DNA of 64,000 nt from NCBI GenBank assembly GCA_031272035.1, contig JAISUO010000013.1, positions 20,942 to 84,941 of the forward strand, written 5' to 3'. The notes under the pieces were generated by a model. The model made no database searches. It had not been told where the DNA came from and was given only the letters and a program-made list of their open reading frames with translations. The position numbers and the translations under genes were made by a program. The stretch is from Synergistaceae bacterium. Lineage in GTDB: Bacteria; Synergistota; Synergistia; Synergistales; Aminobacteriaceae. How positions within the stretch are numbered: the first letter of the stretch is position 1; every line of letters starts with the position of its first letter. Below, piece after piece: positions 16,551 through 24,111 of the stretch.

Positions 16551-17843
16551 TCAAATCCAAAAACGCCTGTTCGCTTCCTCGTACAACTGATCTCTGAAGG
16601 CGGGGTGCGCGATGGCGGCGAGAGCCAGCGCCCGGGCTCGCAGTGTTTTCCCCTTCAGCTGCGCCACGCCGTATTCCGTGACGACATAGTTGACGTCGTT
16701 TCGAGTGGTGGTCACCGCGGCCCCCGGTTTCAGGTCCGCGACGATACGGGATTCCTTTCCTCCCGCCGCCGTGGAGGGAACGGCGAAGATGGCGCGTCCT
16801 CCCCGGCTCATATTGGCCCCCCGGACGAAGTCGACCTGACCTCCGGCCCCGGAGTACTGCTTCGGACCCAGGGTATCCGCCGCCACCTGTCCATAAAGAT
16901 CCACCTGCAGACAGGAATTGATGGCCACCATATTGTCGTTTTGAGCGATGATGCAGGGATTGTTGGTGTAATCCACAGGGAACATCCTGATGGAAGGGTT
17001 GTCGTCGACAAAATCGTAAAGCCGCTTCGACCCTATCAGAAACGTGGCCACGCTGACGTCTCTGTTCAGCGTCTTTGCCCTGTTGGTGATGACTCCCATT
17101 TCCATCAGCTCCGCCACTCCGTCGGAAAACATCTCCGAGTGAATGCCCAGATCGTTTTTATCCTTCAGAAAAAGAAGTACCGCGTCGGGAATCGCTCCAA
17201 TTCCCAGCTGCAGCGTATCCCCGTCCCGAATCAGAGAGGCGCAGTTCTTTCCTATACCGCGTTCCACATCTCCAATCCGCGGTTCTGGCAGTTCCGGAAG
17301 CGGCTCCGAAACCTCGACGATGTAATCCAGCTGACTGACATGGATGAAACAGTCTCCATGCGTCCGGGGCATGAGTTCATTGACCTGAGCGATGACCACT
17401 CCTGCCTTTTCAGCCAAAAGACGCTGATAATCGAGGGTGACGCCGAAACTGCAATACCCGTGCCGGTCCGGTCGGGACAGGGAGAGGACGGCCACGTCAA
17501 CCGGAATGACCTCTCTCAAAAGCCACGGCGTCTCCGAATAAAACGAGGTGGTGAAGCAGGCGCGGCCGGTATTGACGGCTTCACGGGTTCCCATGCTGAC
17601 AAAGGTGGTGTTGTGCAAAAAATGAGATTCCATCCCGGGCTGACAGGTGGGAAGTTCCCCCATGCTCATAAGATTGAAGATACGAACATTCCTGAAATTT
17701 TCTTTATGGCTGGCCATAGCGCGAAGTATCGTCTGAGGCTCCGCCGCGGCGTGGGATGTCACCACAGAACTGCCCGAGAAAATTTTTCCGACGGCCTGCT
17801 CCGCCGATATCAGTTTGTTTCGGTAAAGCTCCTTCCAGTCCAT
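16551..17843 (-). CDS. Acetyl-CoA hydrolase/transferase family protein, probably 4-hydroxybutyrate CoA-transferase
   Basis: 430 residues, the length of 4-hydroxybutyrate and butyrate CoA-transferases. The two-domain CoA-transferase family I fold is evident. LQLGIGAIPDAV near residue 215 is the CoA-binding loop. GIHSEMFSDG near 235 carries the glutamate that forms the CoA-thioester intermediate. GGQVDFVRGA and YVVTEYGVAQL are conserved in the C-terminal half. The enzyme would move CoA from acetyl-CoA or another acyl-CoA to 4-hydroxybutyrate or a short-chain acid. 4-Hydroxybutyryl-CoA dehydratase is encoded 25 kb away in the same window, which supports that substrate. Other acids remain possible. 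Confidence 0.8.
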   Translation of the reverse strand: MDWKELYRNKLISAEQAVGKIFSGSSVVTSHAAAEPQTILRAMASHKENFRNVRIFNLMSMGELPTCQPGMESHFLHNTTFVSMGTREAVNTGRACFTTSFYSETPWLLREVIPVDVAVLSLSRPDRHGYCSFGVTLDYQRLLAEKAGVVIAQVNELMPRTHGDCFIHVSQLDYIVEVSEPLPELPEPRIGDVERGIGKNCASLIRDGDTLQLGIGAIPDAVLLFLKDKNDLGIHSEMFSDGVAELMEMGVITNRAKTLNRDVSVATFLIGSKRLYDFVDDNPSIRMFPVDYTNNPCIIAQNDNMVAINSCLQVDLYGQVAADTLGPKQYSGAGGQVDFVRGANMSRGGRAIFAVPSTAAGGKESRIVADLKPGAAVTTTRNDVNYVVTEYGVAQLKGKTLRARALALAAIAHPAFRDQLYEEANRRFWI

Positions 17844-17910
17844 AATCGTTCACACTCCAGGTTTTCGAACCTTTACTCGCGCTGTCAAATCATCCTGCGT
17901 CAACAGATGA

Positions 17911-19293
17911 TTATTTGAAAAACTTCTCGTAGTATCCGAAGATAAAAATTATAATTATTGCGGTCGGAACGACATAAGTGAAATAGGGCCGCATTACGGA
18001 GGCGATTTTGATTCCCCTGCCCTGATTGGCCTCCGCCGTGAACTTCTCCCATCCCCAGCCATACCGGGAACAGCAGAAAAGGAGGTAGACGAACGCCCCC
18101 AGGGGCAGCAGGTTGTTGCTGACGATGAAATCCTCCAGATCCAGCACTCCGCTTCCACTGCCGAGAGGTTCGAAGCTCGACCAGATGTTGAAGCCGAACA
18201 CACAGGGCAAAGACAGGAAGAAAATTGCTAAAATGTTCACGATACTGGATTTTTTACGGCTCCACCCCAGGATGTCCATGGAGCTCACGATGAGGTGCTC
18301 AAACACCGCCACCACCGTGGTCATGGCGGCGAAGGACATGAAAAGAAAGAACAGGGTTCCCCACAGACGTCCCTGCGACATACTGTTGAACATGTTCGGC
18401 AGAGTGACGAAGATCAGTCCCGGCCCGGCTCCCGGTTCCACGCCGTGGGCAAAGCAGGCCGGAAAGATAATGAGTCCGGCGCACAACGCCACGAAGGTGT
18501 CGAGAGCCGTGATGATAATCGACTCGCCGGCCAGAGAATGTTCCCTGTCGATGTAGCTCCCGAATATGGCCATACTGCCTATGCCGAGGCTGAGCGTGAA
18601 AAACGACTGCCCCAGCGCGGCGTAAATTCCATCCCACAGACCGTTCTCCACCAATCGTCCAAAGTCGGGTTTCAGGTAGAACTCAATCCCCTTTTCCGCG
18701 CCCGGAAGCGTGACCGCGCGGATGGCAAGGGCGATCATCAGGACGAAAAGCCCGCTCATCATAAGCTTGGTTGCCCGTTCAACCCCGCGCTGCACTCCGC
18801 AGGCGCAAATGGCCGACCCTGCGGCGACGACGGCGAACATCCAGAACGTCATCATCTTCGGGTCCATCAGCATCGCCCCGAAAAAAGCTCCGGTTTCATC
18901 GGGTGAAAGACCTTCGAAACTGCCCGTCAGGGTATACCATGTGTACGCCAGCATCCATCCGGCGACGGTCGTATAGAACATCATCAGGATATAGTTTCCC
19001 GCAAGTCCGAAATATCCGAAGATGGACCATGACGTTCCCTTGGGCTGCAATTGCCTGAAAGAACCCACAATGCTCTGCCCGGAACCTCTGCCCACGGCAA
19101 ACTCCATCACCATGATAGGCATGGCGAGACAGAGGATGAAAACAAGGTAGATCAAAACAAAAGCCGCTCCGCCGTAACGTCCGGTGATAGAAGGAAAACG
19201 CCACACGTTCCCCAGACCGATCGCGCAACCTGCCGATACGAGGATAAACCCCAGCCGACTCCCCAAAGACTCTCTGCCGCGCTTTTCGTTCAT
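17911..19293 (-). CDS. Sodium-dependent amino-acid transporter of the NSS (SNF) family
   Basis: 460 residues with 11-12 membrane segments. The N-terminal signature SRLGFILVSAGCAIGLGNVWRF forms the sodium and substrate site of LeuT-type carriers, and the unwound first helix is recognisable. FFTLSLGIGSMAIFGSY near residue 225 corresponds to helix 6. Bacterial members import hydrophobic or aromatic amino acids with sodium. The ATG at 19293 has GGGAGGG ten bases upstream. It lies downstream of hutHI on the same strand but behind a repeat element and a hairpin, so cotranscription with histidine catabolism is uncertain. Confidence 0.88.
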   Translation of the reverse strand: MNEKRGRESLGSRLGFILVSAGCAIGLGNVWRFPSITGRYGGAAFVLIYLVFILCLAMPIMVMEFAVGRGSGQSIVGSFRQLQPKGTSWSIFGYFGLAGNYILMMFYTTVAGWMLAYTWYTLTGSFEGLSPDETGAFFGAMLMDPKMMTFWMFAVVAAGSAICACGVQRGVERATKLMMSGLFVLMIALAIRAVTLPGAEKGIEFYLKPDFGRLVENGLWDGIYAALGQSFFTLSLGIGSMAIFGSYIDREHSLAGESIIITALDTFVALCAGLIIFPACFAHGVEPGAGPGLIFVTLPNMFNSMSQGRLWGTLFFLFMSFAAMTTVVAVFEHLIVSSMDILGWSRKKSSIVNILAIFFLSLPCVFGFNIWSSFEPLGSGSGVLDLEDFIVSNNLLPLGAFVYLLFCCSRYGWGWEKFTAEANQGRGIKIASVMRPYFTYVVPTAIIIIFIFGYYEKFFK

Positions 19294-19384
19294 TGCGCAA
19301 GGCCCTCCCTTCGATTCTTCAGCGCCGCTTCAAATCCGACGCTGTCATACCTCACCAAATTACACTCCTCTCCCAAAGTAGACT

Positions 19385-19414
19385 CCAGACCCAATTAAAA
19401 CACATTGGGTCTGG
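19385..19414. promoter_or_regulatory. Perfect hairpin between hutI and the NSS transporter gene
   Basis: CCAGACCCAAT and ATTGGGTCTGG form an 11-bp perfect stem with an 8-nt loop. There is no T-run on either side, so a simple intrinsic terminator is unlikely. An mRNA-processing signal or an operator for the transporter gene, which starts 92 bases away, are options. Confidence 0.45.
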
Positions 19415-19439
19415 AAATGGAATTAGAACCGCTGGTTGT

Positions 19440-19527
19440 TTAAAGTAGAACAGCTAAAAGCAATAATATTCAAACATTAGCTTCTTCATTAACATTCGAT
19501 AACATTCGATTGAAAACAAATTGGTAT
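19440..19527 (+). repeat. Truncated copy of the 101-bp element
   Basis: The right two thirds of the element are present, ending with CAAATTGGTAT, in the same orientation as the copy at 55932. The left terminus is lost. AACATTCGAT is tandemly duplicated (19491-19510). The last base of the element is also the last base of the hutI stop codon on the other strand. Confidence 0.75.
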
Positions 19528-20771
19528 CAGGCCACTTTTTCTCCCATTTTCCAGACGGATTGGATGGGTCTGGCGCCGGAAGCGTAGGCCAGCACCGCCG
19601 GAGTTTCTCCGTCCAGTACGACGAAATCCGCCAGTTTTCCGGGCTCGATACTCCCAACTTCCTTTTCCATGCCAATCGCCCAGGCGGCGTTCAATGTGGC
19701 TCCCGTCAGAGCTTCCGCAGGGGTCATGCGCATTCCCAAAACGGCAAGGCTGAACACGAAGGGCATCGACTCGCAGAAACAGGACCCTGGGTTCAGGTCC
19801 GTAGCCAGAGCCACCGGAACCCCCCGCTCAATCATCGCCCGGGCGCGGGCAAAGGGTTTTTGCAGACTGTAGGCCGTTGCGGGAAGCAGAACGGCCACGA
19901 CTCCACCCCTGGCAAGGGCCGCGATTCCCTCATCGGAAGCGGCAAGCAGATGTTCAGCGGAGGTGGCGGAGAGTTCTCCGGCAAGAGAGGCCCCGCCAAG
20001 GTCGTTGACCTCATCGGCGTGCACCTTGAGTTTCAATCCCAGTTCCCGGGCTTTCGTCAGGATTCTGCGGCTTTCTTTCACAGAAAAAACACCCTCTTCG
20101 CAGAAGATGTCGCAGAATTTCGCGATACCCTGCTTTATAACCGCCGGCAGCATTTCATCCCGCAAAAGTTCGACATAACCCTCAGGAGCCGATTTATACT
20201 CCTCGGGAACGGCGTGGGCTCCCATAAAAGTGGGGACGACGCTCTGGGGCGTTTCGCGGCCCAGTCGACCGATAACCTCCAGAAGTTTCAGCTCGTCCTT
20301 TGTGTCGAGTCCGTAACCGCTTTTGATCTCGATCGTCGTCGTTCCATAATGGAGAGTGTTTTCGAGAAGACGCCTTGAAAAACAGAAGAGTTCGTCAGAG
20401 GAGGCTCCGCGGACGGAGCGCACCGAGGATAAAATTCCCCCTCCCGCCTTCAGAATATCGAGATAGGGCTTGCCCGCCACACGCATGGAAAATTCCCCCT
20501 CGCGGCAGGCGGCAAAACAGGCGTGAGTATGGGGATCGACGAAACCCGGAATGACCGCCGCGCCTTCAAGGTCGATCTCCATATCGACCTCCGCGGCCCG
20601 GCAGCCCAGGCTTTCTTCCTCGCAGGACCCCACGGCCGCAATTCGGCCGTTTTCCACGAGAATACAGGCGTCGGCAAATTCGTCGATGCTGCCCTGAGCC
20701 GTTCCGGCTGCTGCGGCGCCCCCAGTCCGCGGGGTGTAAACATGCGCATGTCTGAATATTTTACGCGTCAT
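19527..20771 (-). CDS. hutI: Imidazolonepropionase
   Basis: 414 residues, normal for HutI. This cytoplasmic metal-dependent amidohydrolase opens 4-imidazolone-5-propionate to N-formimino-L-glutamate, the third step of histidine degradation. Metal-binding DPHTHACF is near residue 77, followed by IEIKSGYGLDT, KVHADEVND and ATDLNPGSCF. The ATG at 20771 follows AGGAGGG by nine bases. hutH ends 25 bases upstream on the same strand, so the two are cotranscribed. Urocanase, the step between them, is not in this window. The stop codon touches a repeat element, but the C-terminus looks complete. Confidence 0.93.
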   Translation of the reverse strand: MTRKIFRHAHVYTPRTGGAAAAGTAQGSIDEFADACILVENGRIAAVGSCEEESLGCRAAEVDMEIDLEGAAVIPGFVDPHTHACFAACREGEFSMRVAGKPYLDILKAGGGILSSVRSVRGASSDELFCFSRRLLENTLHYGTTTIEIKSGYGLDTKDELKLLEVIGRLGRETPQSVVPTFMGAHAVPEEYKSAPEGYVELLRDEMLPAVIKQGIAKFCDIFCEEGVFSVKESRRILTKARELGLKLKVHADEVNDLGGASLAGELSATSAEHLLAASDEGIAALARGGVVAVLLPATAYSLQKPFARARAMIERGVPVALATDLNPGSCFCESMPFVFSLAVLGMRMTPAEALTGATLNAAWAIGMEKEVGSIEPGKLADFVVLDGETPAVLAYASGARPIQSVWKMGEKVA

Positions 20772-20796
20772 TCTCGAAGGCCCTCCTGAAACGATC

Positions 20797-22332
20797 TCAC
20801 GCCAGTTCGCCGATTTCGGTTTCGACGGCGTCCACCAGACTGCCGCGCTCCGTCAGCTCCAGAGCCCGCCCGATCAGGGGATGCAGATATTCGTCTTTTT
20901 TGAGGTAGGGAATGGCTCTCCGAACGCACTCGTGAGCCGCCAGAGTGCCCTTCCCCGGTCGCAGGGAAAGACGGCTGAAATCCAGAGCCTGAGCCGACAA
21001 TAACGTTTCAATGGCAAGGACTTTTTGCGTATTTTTCAAAATATTGACCGCTTTGCGCGCCGCGTAGCCTCCCATGGAAACGTGATCCTCCTGATTGGCC
21101 GAGGTGGGGATGGAGTCCACGGACGAGGGATGGGCCAGCACCTTGTTCTCCGAAACCAGAGCGGCCGACGTGTACTGGGGAATCATGAATCCGCTGTTGG
21201 TCCCGCTGTCCTCAATGAGGAACGGAGGCAGACCGGACAGGGAGCTGTCCACCATTCGGGCCTGACGGCGTTCGGATATACTGGCGAACTCGGCCATGGC
21301 AATACCGAAGAAGTCCATCGCCAAAGCCAGAGGCTGACCGTGGAAGTTTCCGCCGCTCAACGCCTCTCCCTCCTGCGGGAAGATCAGGGGGTTGTCCGTG
21401 ACCGAGTTGATCTCAAGCTCAAGCACTGAACGGACATAGCCCAGAGCATCGCGGCTGGCCCCGTGAACCTGAGGCACGCAGCGCAGGGAATAGGCGTCCT
21501 GCACCCGGTCTTTTTTATACCGCTCCACGATTTCGCTGCCCTCGATCATGCGGCGCATGTTGGACGCGACGCTACCCTGGCCCCTGTAGGGACGCAGCGC
21601 GTGAGTGCGGGCGTCATAAGCGTAAGGAACGCCGTGCATGGCCTCCATGGACATGGCAGCCACAATGTCCGCCACTTTGCTCAGCCGGAGGGCGTCCAGC
21701 AGCGCCAGCGCCCCCACGGCGTTCATGACGGTGGTGCCGTTGTTGAGCGCCAGCCCTTCCTTGGCTCCGAGGGATATCGGCTTCAGACCGGCATCGGCAA
21801 GGGCCTCCTTTACAGGGATAATTCTCCCCTTATATTCCGCATCTCCGTCGCCCAAAAGAGCGATGGCCAGATGTGAAAGCGGGCAAAGATCCCCCGAGGC
21901 CCCCACGGAACCCTGACAGGGAATCAGGGGATGGATTCCGGCGTTCAGGAGGTTTATCAGTCCGGAAAGCGTCGCGTAACTGATCCCGGAGTGGCCGCGG
22001 CTGAGGGTGTTGATGCGCAGAAGCATAATTGCGCGGGTCACATCTTTCGGATACGGCTCCCCCACCCCGCAGGCGTGACTGCGCAGAAGATTTTCCTGCA
22101 GAGTTCGTCTGTCTCCGTGAGAAATTTTCACGGAAGCCAGATCGCCAAAACCCGTCGTTATGCCATAGACAGCTTCATCTGATGCAGCCCATCGCTCCAC
22201 AAGCGCGTTCGCCTCTTTTACAGCCGTAACGGCCGCGTCGCTCAAACCAACTCCATAGCCTTCTCTCGCCACCTTGATGATGTCTGTAAGCGTCAGAGAA
22301 AGTCCATCCAGAACTATCGTTTTTCCACCCAT
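20797..22332 (-). CDS. hutH: Histidine ammonia-lyase
   Basis: 511 residues, normal for HutH. The enzyme removes ammonia from L-histidine to give urocanate, using the self-formed MIO cofactor. The MIO tripeptide Ala-Ser-Gly is at residues 145-147 inside GSVGASGDLCPLSH. YGITTGFG near residue 56, NGTT and QDAYSLRCVPQVHG are also conserved. The ATG at 22332 has AGGGGGCG upstream. It is the first gene of the hutHI unit, with a good promoter at 22449-22477. An SSS symporter lies upstream behind a terminator. Confidence 0.95.
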   Translation of the reverse strand: MGGKTIVLDGLSLTLTDIIKVAREGYGVGLSDAAVTAVKEANALVERWAASDEAVYGITTGFGDLASVKISHGDRRTLQENLLRSHACGVGEPYPKDVTRAIMLLRINTLSRGHSGISYATLSGLINLLNAGIHPLIPCQGSVGASGDLCPLSHLAIALLGDGDAEYKGRIIPVKEALADAGLKPISLGAKEGLALNNGTTVMNAVGALALLDALRLSKVADIVAAMSMEAMHGVPYAYDARTHALRPYRGQGSVASNMRRMIEGSEIVERYKKDRVQDAYSLRCVPQVHGASRDALGYVRSVLELEINSVTDNPLIFPQEGEALSGGNFHGQPLALAMDFFGIAMAEFASISERRQARMVDSSLSGLPPFLIEDSGTNSGFMIPQYTSAALVSENKVLAHPSSVDSIPTSANQEDHVSMGGYAARKAVNILKNTQKVLAIETLLSAQALDFSRLSLRPGKGTLAAHECVRRAIPYLKKDEYLHPLIGRALELTERGSLVDAVETEIGELA

Positions 22333-22448
22333 ATCGCGCGCCCCCTAAATAAAAATATTTTAATCGCGATCAGTTTCATCGCAAAACACTCAGCCAGGAA
22401 AACAGTCCACCTCTCGAAGCGTAAAAATAACACATCCAATCTGTATCT

Positions 22449-22477
22449 ATTGTAAGCAAATCTTTCGTCCTCAGCAA
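22449..22477 (-). promoter_or_regulatory. Promoter of hutHI
   Basis: On the minus strand TTGCTG is separated by 17 bases from TACAAT, five of six to consensus. The transcript would have a leader of about 110 nt. That leader includes the palindrome ATCGCGAT (22373-22380), a possible operator. The 344-bp gap 22333-22676 otherwise holds only the terminator at 22586. Confidence 0.55.
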
Positions 22478-22585
22478 TAACATCGCTTTAATGTAAAAAA
22501 GTGACCGAGTAATAAAAAGTCGAAGAAAATGAAAAATCCGCCGCGGCTGCACTGAAGATAAACAGAAGATAAACAGGCGTGAATA

Positions 22586-22614
22586 CAAAAACAAGGGCCC
22601 CCTTCAGGGGACCC
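22586..22614 (-). terminator. Rho-independent terminator after the SSS symporter gene
   Basis: Read on the minus strand, GGGTCCCC and GGGGGCCC form an 8-bp stem (one T-G pair) with a TGAA loop, followed by TTGTTTTTGT. It separates the symporter from hutHI. Confidence 0.85.
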
Positions 22615-22676
22615 CTGCGGCACAGTCTGTAATATTGTCTGAGTATTACACTGTGTTTAAAAATACATAAAATTGC

Positions 22677-24041
22677 TTACGCTTTAGCCTTCCCGGTGAC
22701 GAGGCTCACCGCGACAAGCACCACCAGAGCGGGGATCGCGGCGACCAGCTGAGGATAAGGAACCGGAAGAATTTCGTAGCGGCCAAGGAACAGGACGACA
22801 ACGCCCGTAATCATCGCCGCGGTAGCCCCCTGACCCGTGGCGCCCTTCCACAGATACCCTCCGAGAACCGGAACCAGCATACCGGCCACCAGGATCGAAT
22901 AAGTGAACGAAAGCAACCCTATGATCGTGGTGAAGCTCAGGGCCACAAACATCGACACCGCGCCCGTCGCGACCGCCACCACCAGTGACAGGTACCTGCA
23001 GCTTTTTTCACTGGCGTTGGGATTGAGAGTGTTCTGATAAATATCGTGGACGATGTTGGCGGTAACTCCCAGAATCTGTGAGTCGGCCGTGGACATTATG
23101 GCCGCGATGATGGCGGCGATGAACAGCGCGCCGAAAATCGGATTGAGACCGTTCAGGATCACGTTGAAAAGCACCGATCCGGCCTGCAGATCCGGAAAAA
23201 CGGCATGTCCGTACATTCCGATGATCGGAGGCAGACAGGCAAGAGGGATCAGAAGCGCGGCCGACAGGAAGGGACTGACCACCGCGACCCGTTCATCCTT
23301 CGACGCGACGACCCTCTGGAACGAAGCCTGTGAAAGGAAACCGTACAACGTCGTCGGAACAAGGATCATCAAAAATTGATAGGTGCTCCAGGATTCGGGG
23401 ACGACGCTGAAAAAATTCGCCGGAAGAGCTGTCTGGAGGTACCCGAATCCGCCGGCCGACAGAACCACGAAGAAAACGCTCAGAAGCCCGACGCCGCCCA
23501 CAATCATCTGAATGAAGTCCGTCATCATAACTCCCCACAGACCGGACATGGCGGAATAAACGATGACAACGATCGTAACGATGGCAGCTCCCGTAAATCC
23601 GTCCAGACCGACGGCCTGAAGCAGACGCTGGCCCGCCATGATCTGCCCCGCGATGATCCCCACGCTGGCGATGGAGTTGAAGATGGCGTAGCCGGTGGAC
23701 GTGACGCGATCTCCGTAGGTCTTGTAAAGCAGGTCCGCTACGGTGATGTATCCGGCCCGATAAATTCCGCGGGCCATAACCAGTCCGAAAACCACGTACG
23801 ACAGGGCCATGGCAAACCCAAACCATATTCCGCCGATGCCGATCTGAGCGCCCTGTTCAGCCCCTCCGACGACAAAACCTGCTCCGAAATGGCTCGCCAT
23901 GTAGGACGCGGTCACGATGGCGAGCGTCCCTCTTTTGCTGCTTGTCAGAAAGGAATTGGTATCTTTGGCGTATCGGCTTCCATACACGCCAACCGCGAAC
24001 ATTCCCACCAGATAAAGCCCCAGAATCACTATAAACGTCAT
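22677..24041 (-). CDS. Sodium:solute symporter (SSS family)
   Basis: 454 residues with about 13 membrane segments. SKRGTLAIVTASYMASHFGAG near residue 36 and FNSIASVGIIAGQIMAGQRLL near 125 match the first helices of the SSS core (PanF/PutP type). FIAAIIAAIMSTADSQILGVTANIV near 310 carries the Ser residues of the sodium site. The substrate may be an amino acid or a carboxylate. Its place just upstream of hutHI suggests histidine or a related acid, but a terminator separates them. The ATG at 24041 has TAAGGAGG upstream. Confidence 0.85.
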   Translation of the reverse strand: MTFIVILGLYLVGMFAVGVYGSRYAKDTNSFLTSSKRGTLAIVTASYMASHFGAGFVVGGAEQGAQIGIGGIWFGFAMALSYVVFGLVMARGIYRAGYITVADLLYKTYGDRVTSTGYAIFNSIASVGIIAGQIMAGQRLLQAVGLDGFTGAAIVTIVVIVYSAMSGLWGVMMTDFIQMIVGGVGLLSVFFVVLSAGGFGYLQTALPANFFSVVPESWSTYQFLMILVPTTLYGFLSQASFQRVVASKDERVAVVSPFLSAALLIPLACLPPIIGMYGHAVFPDLQAGSVLFNVILNGLNPIFGALFIAAIIAAIMSTADSQILGVTANIVHDIYQNTLNPNASEKSCRYLSLVVAVATGAVSMFVALSFTTIIGLLSFTYSILVAGMLVPVLGGYLWKGATGQGATAAMITGVVVLFLGRYEILPVPYPQLVAAIPALVVLVAVSLVTGKAKA

Positions 24042-24111
24042 TGCCTTTCCTCCTTAGAGATGAAAATATATTCGAATAAATAAATCGCTTCTCATTTAAG
24101 TAAACTGTTTC

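Noticed and set aside
22376..22594. 72-residue minus-strand frame upstream of hutH
   Set aside because: It overlaps the promoter and leader of hutH and part of the symporter terminator, and has no Shine-Dalgarno site.
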